Source: DATMYQ01 sp035560935 (GTDB taxonomy: Bacteria > Bacillota > Negativicutes > Sporomusales > Sporomusaceae). Taken from it: a stretch of 7,921 nucleotides of DNA. Below are positions 1-5,908 of this stretch, piece after piece. The DNA lies in the NCBI GenBank assembly GCA_035560935.1, contig DATMYQ010000035.1:1-7921 (forward strand), read 5' to 3'. The notes under the pieces are model-generated. The model was not told where the DNA came from, ran no database searches, and saw only the letters and a list, made by a program, of their open reading frames with translations. Both the position numbers and the translations under genes were made by a program. The first letter of the stretch is position 1, and each line of letters starts with the position of its first letter.

Positions 1-1031
1 TAGTAAATTAGCGCCCGTGTATCTTCCGGTCGTTCCCGCAATGGCCGGATCTCCATTTCCATTACACTGAGCCGATAATACAAATCCTCCCGGAACTCAC
101 CCTGTTCCGCCATTTTTTTCATATCCCGGTTGGTGGCTGCCAGAATCCGGCAATCCATTTCTTTGACCTGACAGCCACCGACCGGATAATAACGGTGTTC
201 CTGGATGACATCCAAAAGTTTTCCTTGCAACCGCAGCGGCAATTCTGTAATTTCATCCAAAAACAGCGTTCCCTCACGGGCCAGTTCAATCAGACCGATT
301 TTCCCTTTTTGATGGGCACCGGTAAACGCTCCCGGTACATAGCCAAACAGTTCGGATTCAATCAACTCGCCCGGAATGGCGGCACAGTTAATGCTGATAA
401 ACGGGCCGCCTTTACGGGGACCCACTTTATGGATATATCTGGCCAACGCGCTTTTACCGGTTCCGGTTTCACCAAAAATCAGCACATTAATATCGATATC
501 TGACACCCGGTTAGCTAATTCCAACAGTTCTTTCATCTGCATGCTATTGGCGACGAGCGTATCTTGTCCCAGTTCCCTGTTTCGCAGGGTAACAACTTCC
601 TGCTGAGTCCTTAACAGCATTTCTTTTGTCTGTTCCAGATCCCGCTTGGTATCTTCCAGTTGTTTCACATCCCGGCAATTTTGCACCAAAAATTCAATAT
701 TCCCGTTGCCATCATAAATCGGCGTGGTTGTCACCACCATTTTGGCCCCGGTTCCGGTGGTCTGTTCCAGGGTATGACGGACTTTGCTGGAAATCACGAT
801 CGGTGCCAACGGCGGATAACACCCCGCTTTATCCATAAATTGCCAGGGATCTTTACCGATAATTTCGTCAGGTGAAATCCCGTAGTACGTCTCGCAGGCC
901 TTATTGGCATACAAAGTCACCCCGTTACTGTCAGTGGCAAAAATCACATCATGAGAATTATCAAGAATTTTCAGTAAAAACTCTTTAGTCAACGTTTTAA
1001 ACTCATCCGTCGTTTTTTTTGCGCTGCTCAT
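1..1031 (-). CDS. PAS-domain sigma-54-dependent transcriptional activator (partial, C-terminus outside window)
   Basis: This is an enhancer-binding protein that uses ATP hydrolysis to open sigma-54 RNA polymerase promoters. I translated 343 residues before the window edge. Residues about 15-125 form a PAS-type sensor (HDVIFATD, YANKACETYYG, IIGKDPW). Residues about 123-155 are a charged, probably coiled-coil linker. The AAA+ domain starts near 158, with Walker A GETGTGKS (187-194), ESELFGY (225-231), an intact GAFTGA sigma-54 contact loop (234-239), Walker B GTLFLDE (254-260) and the arginine-finger region FREDLYYRL (313-321). The rest of the AAA+ domain and the expected C-terminal helix-turn-helix lie beyond position 1. 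The ATG at 1029-1031 is chosen because GAGG (1040-1043) sits 8 nt upstream. There is no receiver domain, so the PAS domain probably senses a ligand directly. The gene follows DUF1638 by 60 nt with no obvious terminator, so co-transcription is likely. Its targets are unknown; the adjacent transporter operon is the obvious candidate. Confidence 0.95.
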   Translation of the reverse strand, partial: MSSAKKTTDEFKTLTKEFLLKILDNSHDVIFATDSNGVTLYANKACETYYGISPDEIIGKDPWQFMDKAGCYPPLAPIVISSKVRHTLEQTTGTGAKMVVTTTPIYDGNGNIEFLVQNCRDVKQLEDTKRDLEQTKEMLLRTQQEVVTLRNRELGQDTLVANSMQMKELLELANRVSDIDINVLIFGETGTGKSALARYIHKVGPRKGGPFISINCAAIPGELIESELFGYVPGAFTGAHQKGKIGLIELAREGTLFLDEITELPLRLQGKLLDVIQEHRYYPVGGCQVKEMDCRILAATNRDMKKMAEQGEFREDLYYRLSVMEMEIRPLRERPEDTRALIY

Positions 1032-1091
1032 ACTCAGATCCTCGCTTTCCCCCTATGGGCAATGGGTGTGGTAGGACAAAAGGACACCGAA

Positions 1092-1739
1092 TTACCTTTC
1101 TTCCCACTGTACCTGGCTATGCGGTAAAACAGTTAAGAAGTCGCATTCAGGCCAGGGACCGCTCACCAACCGCTCCAGCCAGTTCAAATCTCCGGGTGCC
1201 TGGTCCGCGGGTAAACCATGCCGTTGCAGGCGGTCTTTCATATCCGCCCGGGCCTGAATAATATCATAGGCACCGGTATCAATAAACAAGAACCGTTTGT
1301 AGTTAGCCAGCATCATTTCGTAAACTTTGGCCGTTTTGCGCTCTCCCATGCTAACCAGAGTATCATAATAACATTGATTGGAAAATTTAATCCATCCCGC
1401 AGTTAAAAAGAAGGTGGGAATTTGCGCTACGGCAGTTACTTTTTCCCTTGAACCCAGCAACAGCGGCAGACAATCGTCGGCTCGCGGAACAATCAGTGTA
1501 AAATTGCCCGTAGTCAGTCCCTTCAGAGCCCCTCCGCACAAGCCATACGCGAAGAGCACCCGGCAAACCTCCGGTTCCACTGCTGCCAATTCTTCCTGAA
1601 GCGCAGCCCGCATCTGAGCCGTTGGCAGATCATGCAAAGCCGGTTTGGTAAAGATTACCCGAAGCGGCCAGGGAAGCGCCGCAACCACTTTGCGCACCTC
1701 ATCTTCCAAAGTACCGCAGCCAATCAATAGGGTGTCCAC
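1092..1739 (-). CDS. DUF1638 family protein
   Basis: A 215-residue soluble protein with no signal peptide or membrane segment. I recognise the DUF1638 pattern: N-terminal LLIGCGTL (Cys8), a PALHDLP motif (His36), FAYGLCGG (Cys68), an ADDCLPLLLGS segment (Cys90), FFLTAGW near 110-116, and a C-terminal GPWPECDFLTVLP stretch. The family has no established biochemical function that I know of. Its members are often found near corrinoid methyltransferase genes in methanogens and anaerobic Bacillota; that association is from memory. The separated Cys/His/Cys/Cys residues could bind a metal or cofactor, which is inference. The start is GTG (1737-1739), supported by AGGAGG at 1746-1751 with a 6-nt spacer. 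It has its own TATAAT promoter upstream and is followed 60 nt later by the PAS/sigma-54 activator, so the two probably form a transcription unit separate from, but adjacent to, the transporter operon. Confidence 0.85.
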   Translation of the reverse strand: MDTLLIGCGTLEDEVRKVVAALPWPLRVIFTKPALHDLPTAQMRAALQEELAAVEPEVCRVLFAYGLCGGALKGLTTGNFTLIVPRADDCLPLLLGSREKVTAVAQIPTFFLTAGWIKFSNQCYYDTLVSMGERKTAKVYEMMLANYKRFLFIDTGAYDIIQARADMKDRLQRHGLPADQAPGDLNWLERLVSGPWPECDFLTVLPHSQVQWEER

Positions 1740-1745
1740 GCGTCT

Positions 1746-1751
1746 CCTCCT
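1746..1751 (-). promoter_or_regulatory. Ribosome binding site of the DUF1638 gene
   Basis: A perfect AGGAGG on the minus strand lies 6 nt before a GTG codon (1737-1739). It fixes a GTG start for DUF1638, in agreement with the family's N-terminal LLIGCG motif following directly. Confidence 0.85.
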
Positions 1752-1778
1752 TGTATTAATAATCTTCTATCCGCAGAG

Positions 1779-1816
1779 AGCACGGGGATTATACCCGGAG
1801 TCGGGTTACCGTGCTA
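1779..1816 (-). promoter_or_regulatory. Putative promoter and operator of the DUF1638-activator unit
   Basis: A consensus -10 box, TATAAT, reads on the minus strand at 1788-1793. The -35 position (1811-1816, TAGCAC) is a poor match to TTGACA, but an A-rich UP-element-like stretch (about 1819-1838) lies just upstream. The -10 box sits inside a perfect 7-bp inverted repeat, AGCACGG (1809-1815) and CCGTGCT (1779-1785). One arm covers the -35 region and the other falls at the expected transcription start. A smaller stem, ACCCG-ACTC-CGGGT, is nested inside. This is an arrangement expected for an operator, though it could also act as a structured 5' end. The weak -35 suggests an activated or otherwise regulated promoter. 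The expected leader is about 40 nt. Confidence 0.55.
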
Positions 1817-1867
1817 ACTAATTTTTCTATTTTTCAAACCTTTATAGATCACAACTCTTAGCAAGCA

Positions 1868-1903
1868 GGGGAAGGCTCTGCGCAATTGCCAAAAGCCTTC
1901 CCC
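1868..1903 (-). terminator. Strong hairpin after the panB-like gene, possible operon terminator without a T-tract
   Basis: A perfect 10-bp GC-rich stem, GGGGAAGGCT with AGCCTTCCCC, encloses a 16-nt loop that contains the palindrome GCAATTGC. It lies 64 nt beyond the panB-like stop codon, where a terminator for the transporter operon would be expected. The minus strand continues with TGCTTGCTAAG rather than a run of T, so it is not a textbook intrinsic terminator. It may be a factor-assisted terminator, an mRNA 3'-end stabiliser or a processing site. The stem strength is read directly; the role is inferred. Confidence 0.4.
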
Positions 1904-1967
1904 ATTTGAAACAGATAATCGCACTACTCTCTTAACTAAGAGCAATAGAATCAACCGTGCTATTTGT

Positions 1968-2822
1968 CTACTCTTGTTCCAGCGCCGTCAAAAACTCCTT
2001 GACATCTTCTTCTTTTTGCTTGTACGTATGCTCGCTGTCTATTGGGAATTGTCCTTCTCTTACTTCCCGGACATATTCTTTAAAAGCGCCAATCAGCAGG
2101 TCGCCAATATTGGCGTATTTTTTTACAAACTTCGGAGTGAAGTTATCATACATGCCGACCATGTCGGCATAAATCAGTAATTGTCCATGAGTACCGGAGC
2201 CCGCGCCAATGCCCATAATGGGAATGCCGGCTCTGTCGGTAATCGCTTTGCCTACCGCTGTAGGTACCCCTTCCACCAATATACTGAACGCACCGGCTTC
2301 CTCCAGTAATTTTGCCTGGTTTACAAGCTTCATGGCACTGGCCGCGCTGCGCCCCTGGGCTTTATAACCACCGATTTGCCCCATGAACTGAGGAGTCAGA
2401 CCAATATGTCCCATGGCCAAAATCCCCGCCTGCTGAATCGCTTTGATCCGGCTGGCAATCATCGGGCCGCCGCCTTCCAGTTTTATGGCATCAACCTGGG
2501 CTTCTTTCACAAATCGTCCCGCATTGGCAATCGCTTGTTCATCGGAAGTCTGGTACGACATGAAGGGCATATCACCGACGATAAACGTGTTGGGTGCGCC
2601 GCGGCGCACCGCCTGGCTATGACGGATCATATCATCCATTGTCACCGGGAAAGTGGTGTCATAGCCCAGACTGACCATACCCAGTGAATCTCCCACCAGG
2701 ATCATGTCCACACCGGCCTTTTCCTGCATCTTGGCCGTTAGGTAATCGTATGCCGTCAAATACACAATTTTTTCGCCTGCCGCCACCATCCGGTCAAAAT
2801 CATTGACTGTTTTTTTTGCCAT
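1968..2822 (-). CDS. panB: 3-methyl-2-oxobutanoate hydroxymethyltransferase (PanB) homologue
   Basis: PanB transfers a hydroxymethyl group from 5,10-methylene-tetrahydrofolate to 2-oxoisovalerate, giving ketopantoate, the first committed step to pantothenate. The protein has 284 residues against about 264-280 for the family, and the signature segments are collinear: LTAYDY (22-27), GDSLGM with metal-ligand Asp45, GDMPFMSY with Asp84, KLEGG with Lys114 and Glu116, MGHIGLTPQ with His139, and catalytic-type Glu184. Three normally conserved positions differ: VEGVP instead of ECVP (Gly185), and THGQLLIYAD instead of the usual DGQ...HD block (His212 for Asp, Ala219 for His). The acidic lysine-rich tail (about 265-284) is a little longer than usual. 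It follows livF by 52 nt and no panC or panD is present, which is unusual. The start ATG has only a weak upstream GAAGG/GGTG site. The fold assignment is firm; the substrate could be 2-oxoisovalerate or another 2-oxoacid. Confidence 0.9.
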   Translation of the reverse strand: MAKKTVNDFDRMVAAGEKIVYLTAYDYLTAKMQEKAGVDMILVGDSLGMVSLGYDTTFPVTMDDMIRHSQAVRRGAPNTFIVGDMPFMSYQTSDEQAIANAGRFVKEAQVDAIKLEGGGPMIASRIKAIQQAGILAMGHIGLTPQFMGQIGGYKAQGRSAASAMKLVNQAKLLEEAGAFSILVEGVPTAVGKAITDRAGIPIMGIGAGSGTHGQLLIYADMVGMYDNFTPKFVKKYANIGDLLIGAFKEYVREVREGQFPIDSEHTYKQKEEDVKEFLTALEQE

Positions 2823-2874
2823 AATTCATCAGCACCGCCTTCATCAAATTGTTAGGAAAATCCGCTGCCACTAT

Positions 2875-3582
2875 CTATCCCACACCCATGTACATTTTCT
2901 TGACATGGTCATCTTTACTTAGTTCGTCGGCATTTCCTTCCATGACAACACGCCCCTGCTCCATAACGTACGCACGGTCAGCGACTTTCAAGGTAGTATT
3001 TACATTCTGCTCCACGATCAGCACCGTGACTTTTTCTTTCTGTAATTTCATAATCGCTTCAAAAACCAGCACCACATTTTTGGGTGCCAAGCCCATGGAT
3101 GGTTCATCCAGAATCAGCACTTTCGGATTGGACATCAGGCCCCGGGCAATGGCCACCATTTGACGTTCACCGCCGCTCATCGTCCCGACATACTGCTTTT
3201 TCCGTTCGCCCAGGCGGGGAAAAAGTTCCAGAACATATTCCAGATTTTCCTGCGCTTTTTTACGATCCTTAATGGTATAAGCCCCTAATTGCAAATTTTC
3301 CATTACCGTCATCGCCGTAAAAAGATTTCTTTCTTCCGGGACAAAAGCCAATCCCAATTTCACCATTTCGTGCAGTGGCAGTCCGGCAATGTTCTTGCCT
3401 AAAAAAGTAACTGTCCCGCTTTTTACCGCAATCATATTCATGATGGCCTTCAACGTTGTCGTTTTTCCTGCTCCGTTGGAACCCAGGATCGCCACCACTT
3501 CGCCTTCCCCGATTCTCAGCGAAACATCCCAGAGCACTTGCAATTGTCCATATCCCGCCGTCAAATTGGATACGTCGAGCAT
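2875..3582 (-). CDS. livF: LIV-type ABC transporter ATP-binding protein LivF
   Basis: This cytoplasmic ATPase of a HAAT/LIV-I importer drives the LivH-LivM permease pair together with LivG. It has 235 residues, normal for LivF. Visible motifs are Walker A GSNGAGKT (34-41), the LivF hallmark AFVPEERNLF (79-88), a canonical signature MSGGE (135-139), Walker B LILDE (156-160) and LIVEQN (188-193). The switch histidine is replaced by Gln192, which is normal for LivF proteins. The C-terminus KKMYMGVG matches the family's Y-L-G ending. The ATG start is supported by AAGGAG with an 8-nt spacer. It lies 36 nt after livG and 52 nt before the panB-like gene, consistent with one operon. Nothing in it reveals the transported ligand. 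Confidence 0.96.
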   Translation of the reverse strand: MLDVSNLTAGYGQLQVLWDVSLRIGEGEVVAILGSNGAGKTTTLKAIMNMIAVKSGTVTFLGKNIAGLPLHEMVKLGLAFVPEERNLFTAMTVMENLQLGAYTIKDRKKAQENLEYVLELFPRLGERKKQYVGTMSGGERQMVAIARGLMSNPKVLILDEPSMGLAPKNVVLVFEAIMKLQKEKVTVLIVEQNVNTTLKVADRAYVMEQGRVVMEGNADELSKDDHVKKMYMGVG

Positions 3583-3618
3583 TTCATCATCTCCTTTTCA
3601 CCGCGTCAGGCATTGTCG

Positions 3619-4341
3619 TTACAACAGATAGTTCTCGCCTAAATATGCCTCGGTGACTTTGGGGTTCTGGAAAATTTCGTGGGGATTTCCTTCCGCGAGC
3701 TTCTCCCCAAAATATAAAACGGCAATCCGGTCACACACATCCATAATCAGTTTCATCAAATGCTCCACCATAATAATGGTTATCCCGCTTTGACGGATTT
3801 TAAGGATCAATTTCGTCAGGTCACCCAATTCTCCGGGAGTCAGTCCCGCCGCCACCTCATCCAGCAGCAGCAGGCTGCAGTTGGTGGAGAGAGCCCGGGC
3901 CATTTCCAGCCGTTTGAGTTGAATCGTATTCAGTTCACCGGCCAATGTTTGATGTGATAAGGGAAATTCGACAAAATCCAACATTCTTGTCACAACGGTC
4001 TCTGCTTTTTCTTTACGGTGGGGATCGCCAAAAACCGCTCCCACCATTACATTTTCCAAAACACTCAATTGGGCAAAAGAATGAACAATTTGAAATGTTC
4101 GTGCCATGCCGCAATGGCAGATTTTTGCAGCGGGAAATCCGGTGATATTTTTTCCATTAAACCATACCTCGCCGGAATCCGGCGGATAATATCCCGCCAG
4201 CGAGTTCAGAAAAGTAGTTTTCCCCGCTCCATTAGGACCAATCAAACCGAAAATACTTCCTTTGGGAACCTCCATGGACACATCTTTCACCGCATGCAAC
4301 CCACCAAATCTTTTGCCAACCCCTTTGGTTTGCAAGATCAT
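3619..4341 (-). CDS. livG: LIV-type ABC transporter ATP-binding protein LivG
   Basis: This is the second ATPase of the importer, 240 residues from the chosen start. It shows Walker A GPNGAGKTT (35-43), Q-loop RTFQIV (Gln84), Walker B LLLLDE (157-162, catalytic Glu162) and the switch histidine His194 in MVEHLM. The DEVAAGL segment and the C-terminal EAYLGE are typical of LivG. The ABC signature is strongly altered: LNTIQ (137-141) stands where LSGGQ or LPYGQ is expected, so the signature serine and glycine are absent. Some LivG subfamilies, as I recall, carry similarly degenerate signatures, so this need not mean inactivity. The reading frame is open 14 codons further, to an ATG at 4383. I prefer the ATG at 4339-4341 because family homology starts there and a GAGAG site lies 8 nt upstream; a GTG at 4348-4350 is a weaker alternative. 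A structured 171-nt spacer separates it from the binding-protein gene. Confidence 0.95.
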   Translation of the reverse strand: MILQTKGVGKRFGGLHAVKDVSMEVPKGSIFGLIGPNGAGKTTFLNSLAGYYPPDSGEVWFNGKNITGFPAAKICHCGMARTFQIVHSFAQLSVLENVMVGAVFGDPHRKEKAETVVTRMLDFVEFPLSHQTLAGELNTIQLKRLEMARALSTNCSLLLLDEVAAGLTPGELGDLTKLILKIRQSGITIIMVEHLMKLIMDVCDRIAVLYFGEKLAEGNPHEIFQNPKVTEAYLGENYLL

Positions 4342-4398
4342 TTTTTTCACTCTCTTTCTTTCAAACGGTCCGCAATACCACATGTTTCATAACCATCC

Positions 4399-4474
4399 CG
4401 GGAGCAATGCCATCCACTGTCTTCAATCGCAGAAGAAATATATGTCAAAAACCGGGGCATAGGCATCACTCCCG
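4399..4474 (-). other. Long stem-loop in the mRNA between binding-protein gene and livG
   Basis: On the minus strand CGGGAGTGATGCC (4474-4462) pairs with GGCATTGCTCCCG (4411-4399). In RNA this is an uninterrupted 13-bp stem with two adjacent G-U wobbles and a 50-nt loop. The loop holds a smaller TCTTC/GAAGA hairpin. A competing 6-bp stem, AACCGG (4488-4483) with CCGG-TT (4455-4450), runs into TTTTT and resembles a weak attenuator. The element begins 38 nt beyond the binding-protein stop codon. Likely roles, by analogy with other binding-protein operons, are 3'-end protection of the binding-protein mRNA or partial termination, so that livG and later genes are made at lower levels. Confidence 0.5.
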
Positions 4475-4512
4475 CGACTCATCCGGTTATCTCAAACGTT
4501 GTCGTATCTCAG

Positions 4513-5832
4513 TTATTTTTTCAACGTGGGCGGAACTTGCAAATCGGCTTCTTTCCAGGCATCAGGCCAGACAACCTTTCCTTTGCCTTCGAAATACTGA
4601 ATTACGGGGAACATGTAATGCCCCTGGTCAACCACCGGATCGGGGAAAGATTCCGGGGTGTACTTGTATTCCTTATGAATAATCCCGCCGGTATAGGTCA
4701 ATTTACCGGTGATAACTTTTTCCTTACCTACCTTGGCTAAATTTTCCGTGGTGATTGAACCATAATCGGCCTGGCAAGTCTGCAATACTTTGATCATAAA
4801 CTTCGCCCAGTCATAGCACATTCCCGCAGAAGAGGCGCCCGGCTCGAAACCATATTTCGCCTTGAAGTCATCGCGGAATTTTTTTGCTTCCGGCGTGGTA
4901 TACTGAGGAATTTGGTCCAGCACATAGTTGGACGCGTCACCGGTCAGTTTATACCATTCACCAACCCAGCCCAAACCATCGCTGATGATAAAGCTTTTCA
5001 GACCGACTTCTTTACTTTGTTTGATGAACGCGGAAACGGACGGCGGATCAGACATCGTGCCGGCGATCAGCGAAACATCCATGCCTTTTAGTTTGCTCAG
5101 CAACGGATAAAATTCGGTTTCGCCCAAGCCAATCCACTCGGTGGCGACAACTTCCCAGCCCGAATCCTGAAATTGCTTGGCGATAGAAGTGCCGAAATTC
5201 CGGCCCCATTCGTTATCCACTCCATAAATGGCAACCCGCTTGTTGCTGGGGGTCCACAAGCCCTTCTTGATTGATTCATTAATCGTCTGCACATAACCGG
5301 TGCTTAACAGGCTAGGCGTCGGCCAGGCTTTACCCAACCAATAATAATATTTTTCCGGATCCGCTTTGTATTTTTGGTTAATTACGTCCGACGCGCCAAA
5401 GCTGAAAAAATGAGGCATCTTATACTTGGCGGCTACGTCCATACAGGAGGCGGAAACCCAGGCATGCCAATCCATAAAACCCACGGTAATTTTATCTTTA
5501 ACAATGGCCTGTTCATAGGCCCGGGCTGCTTTTTCCGCGTCTGACTCACTGTCAATCCAGCGGAATTCAATCTTGTAATCGCCAACCTTATTGTCTATTT
5601 CGCCAAATGCCATGGTAATGGCATCTTTAAATTCTTCCCCCACCCGGGAGGCAGGACCGGTAAAAGGACCAATGACGCCGATTTTTACCACCTTTTCACC
5701 GGAGCCGCCGCTGGCACTCGGTTTTTGTTCAGACTTGCCGGAACAGCCCACTGTCACCATCACCATCGCCAACGCGACCGCAACCACCGAAAGTTTCAAC
5801 CAGCGCCAGTTTTTTTTGTTGATCAATCCCAC
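4513..5832 (-). CDS. LIV-type ABC transporter substrate-binding lipoprotein (LivJ/LivK class)
   Basis: This extracytoplasmic type I periplasmic-binding-fold protein captures the ligand and delivers it to LivH-LivM. From the GTG at 5830-5832 it is 439 residues. The N-terminus is KKNWRWLK, a hydrophobic core, then VTVGC, giving a lipoprotein-like site at Cys30 (the -3 residue is Thr, slightly off consensus) and a Ser/Gly/Lys linker. The mature part starts VVKIGVIGPFTGPAS, the standard opening of this family, and includes AIYGVDNEWGRNFG near 202-215. Where LivJ has its ligand-binding Ser cluster, this protein has DWHAWVSAS (121-129), although the following FSFGAS block is kept. More tryptophans occur at WLGKAWPTP and GWVGEWY. 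An aromatic-rich pocket and an unusual ligand are therefore possible; leucine/isoleucine binding should not be assumed. The frame is open to an ATG at 5877, but that would put 15 non-signal residues first and would ignore the AGGAGG at 5841-5846. Confidence 0.95.
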   Translation of the reverse strand: MGLINKKNWRWLKLSVVAVALAMVMVTVGCSGKSEQKPSASGGSGEKVVKIGVIGPFTGPASRVGEEFKDAITMAFGEIDNKVGDYKIEFRWIDSESDAEKAARAYEQAIVKDKITVGFMDWHAWVSASCMDVAAKYKMPHFFSFGASDVINQKYKADPEKYYYWLGKAWPTPSLLSTGYVQTINESIKKGLWTPSNKRVAIYGVDNEWGRNFGTSIAKQFQDSGWEVVATEWIGLGETEFYPLLSKLKGMDVSLIAGTMSDPPSVSAFIKQSKEVGLKSFIISDGLGWVGEWYKLTGDASNYVLDQIPQYTTPEAKKFRDDFKAKYGFEPGASSAGMCYDWAKFMIKVLQTCQADYGSITTENLAKVGKEKVITGKLTYTGGIIHKEYKYTPESFPDPVVDQGHYMFPVIQYFEGKGKVVWPDAWKEADLQVPPTLKK

Positions 5833-5840
5833 AAAAATTC

Positions 5841-5846
5841 CCTCCT
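5841..5846 (-). promoter_or_regulatory. Ribosome binding site deciding the GTG start of the binding protein
   Basis: A perfect AGGAGG, within AAAAGGAGGGA on the minus strand, lies 8 nt before GTG 5830-5832. The in-frame ATG at 5875-5877 has no comparable site. The GTG start also puts the positively charged KK...R...K region correctly at the front of the signal peptide. Confidence 0.88.
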
Positions 5847-5908
5847 TTTGATTTTGGGCTTGCATGATATTATGCATGGCAGAAATCGAAACCGGGAAAG
5901 GAAACAGT

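Larger units (their letters stand above)
1740..1967. other. 228-nt gap between panB-like gene and DUF1638
   Basis: No coding sequence is supported here on either strand. Reading on the minus strand it holds, in order: a TAGCACGGT motif (1954-1962); a 14-nt palindromic element CTCTTAGTTAAGAG (1929-1942); a strong GC-rich hairpin (1868-1903); an A-rich tract; and the TATAAT promoter with its flanking inverted repeat. The 9-mer TAGCACGGT occurs twice in the same orientation (1954-1962 and 1808-1816). It probably marks the boundary between two transcription units. Confidence 0.6.

Noticed and set aside
1841..1846. TATAAA on the minus strand as a second -10 box
   Set aside because: No -35-like hexamer at 16-18 bp upstream; the TATAAT at 1788-1793 is better.
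1943..1962. Possible sigma-54 site around GCACGGTTGATTCTATTGCT after the panB-like gene
   Set aside because: The -12-like TTGCT is good, but the GG-to-GC spacing is 11 rather than 10 and the -24 block does not match.
4342..4383. Extended livG start at ATG 4383 (14 extra codons)
   Set aside because: Family homology begins at the ATG at 4339-4341, which also has a usable GAGAG site; the extra residues match nothing expected.
4420..4448. Possible sigma-70 promoter upstream of livG, with a perfect TTGACA at 4443-4448
   Set aside because: At 16-18 bp spacing no acceptable -10 box is present (best TGAAGA, three of six).
5861..5876. Small inverted repeat TGCAT-N6-ATGCA upstream of the binding-protein start
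   Set aside because: Only 5 bp with AT-rich loop; too weak to call an operator or hairpin without conservation data.
5833..5877. N-terminal extension of the binding protein to an ATG at 5877
   Set aside because: A perfect AGGAGG lies inside this stretch 8 nt before a GTG, and the extension is not signal-peptide-like; the GTG start is preferred.
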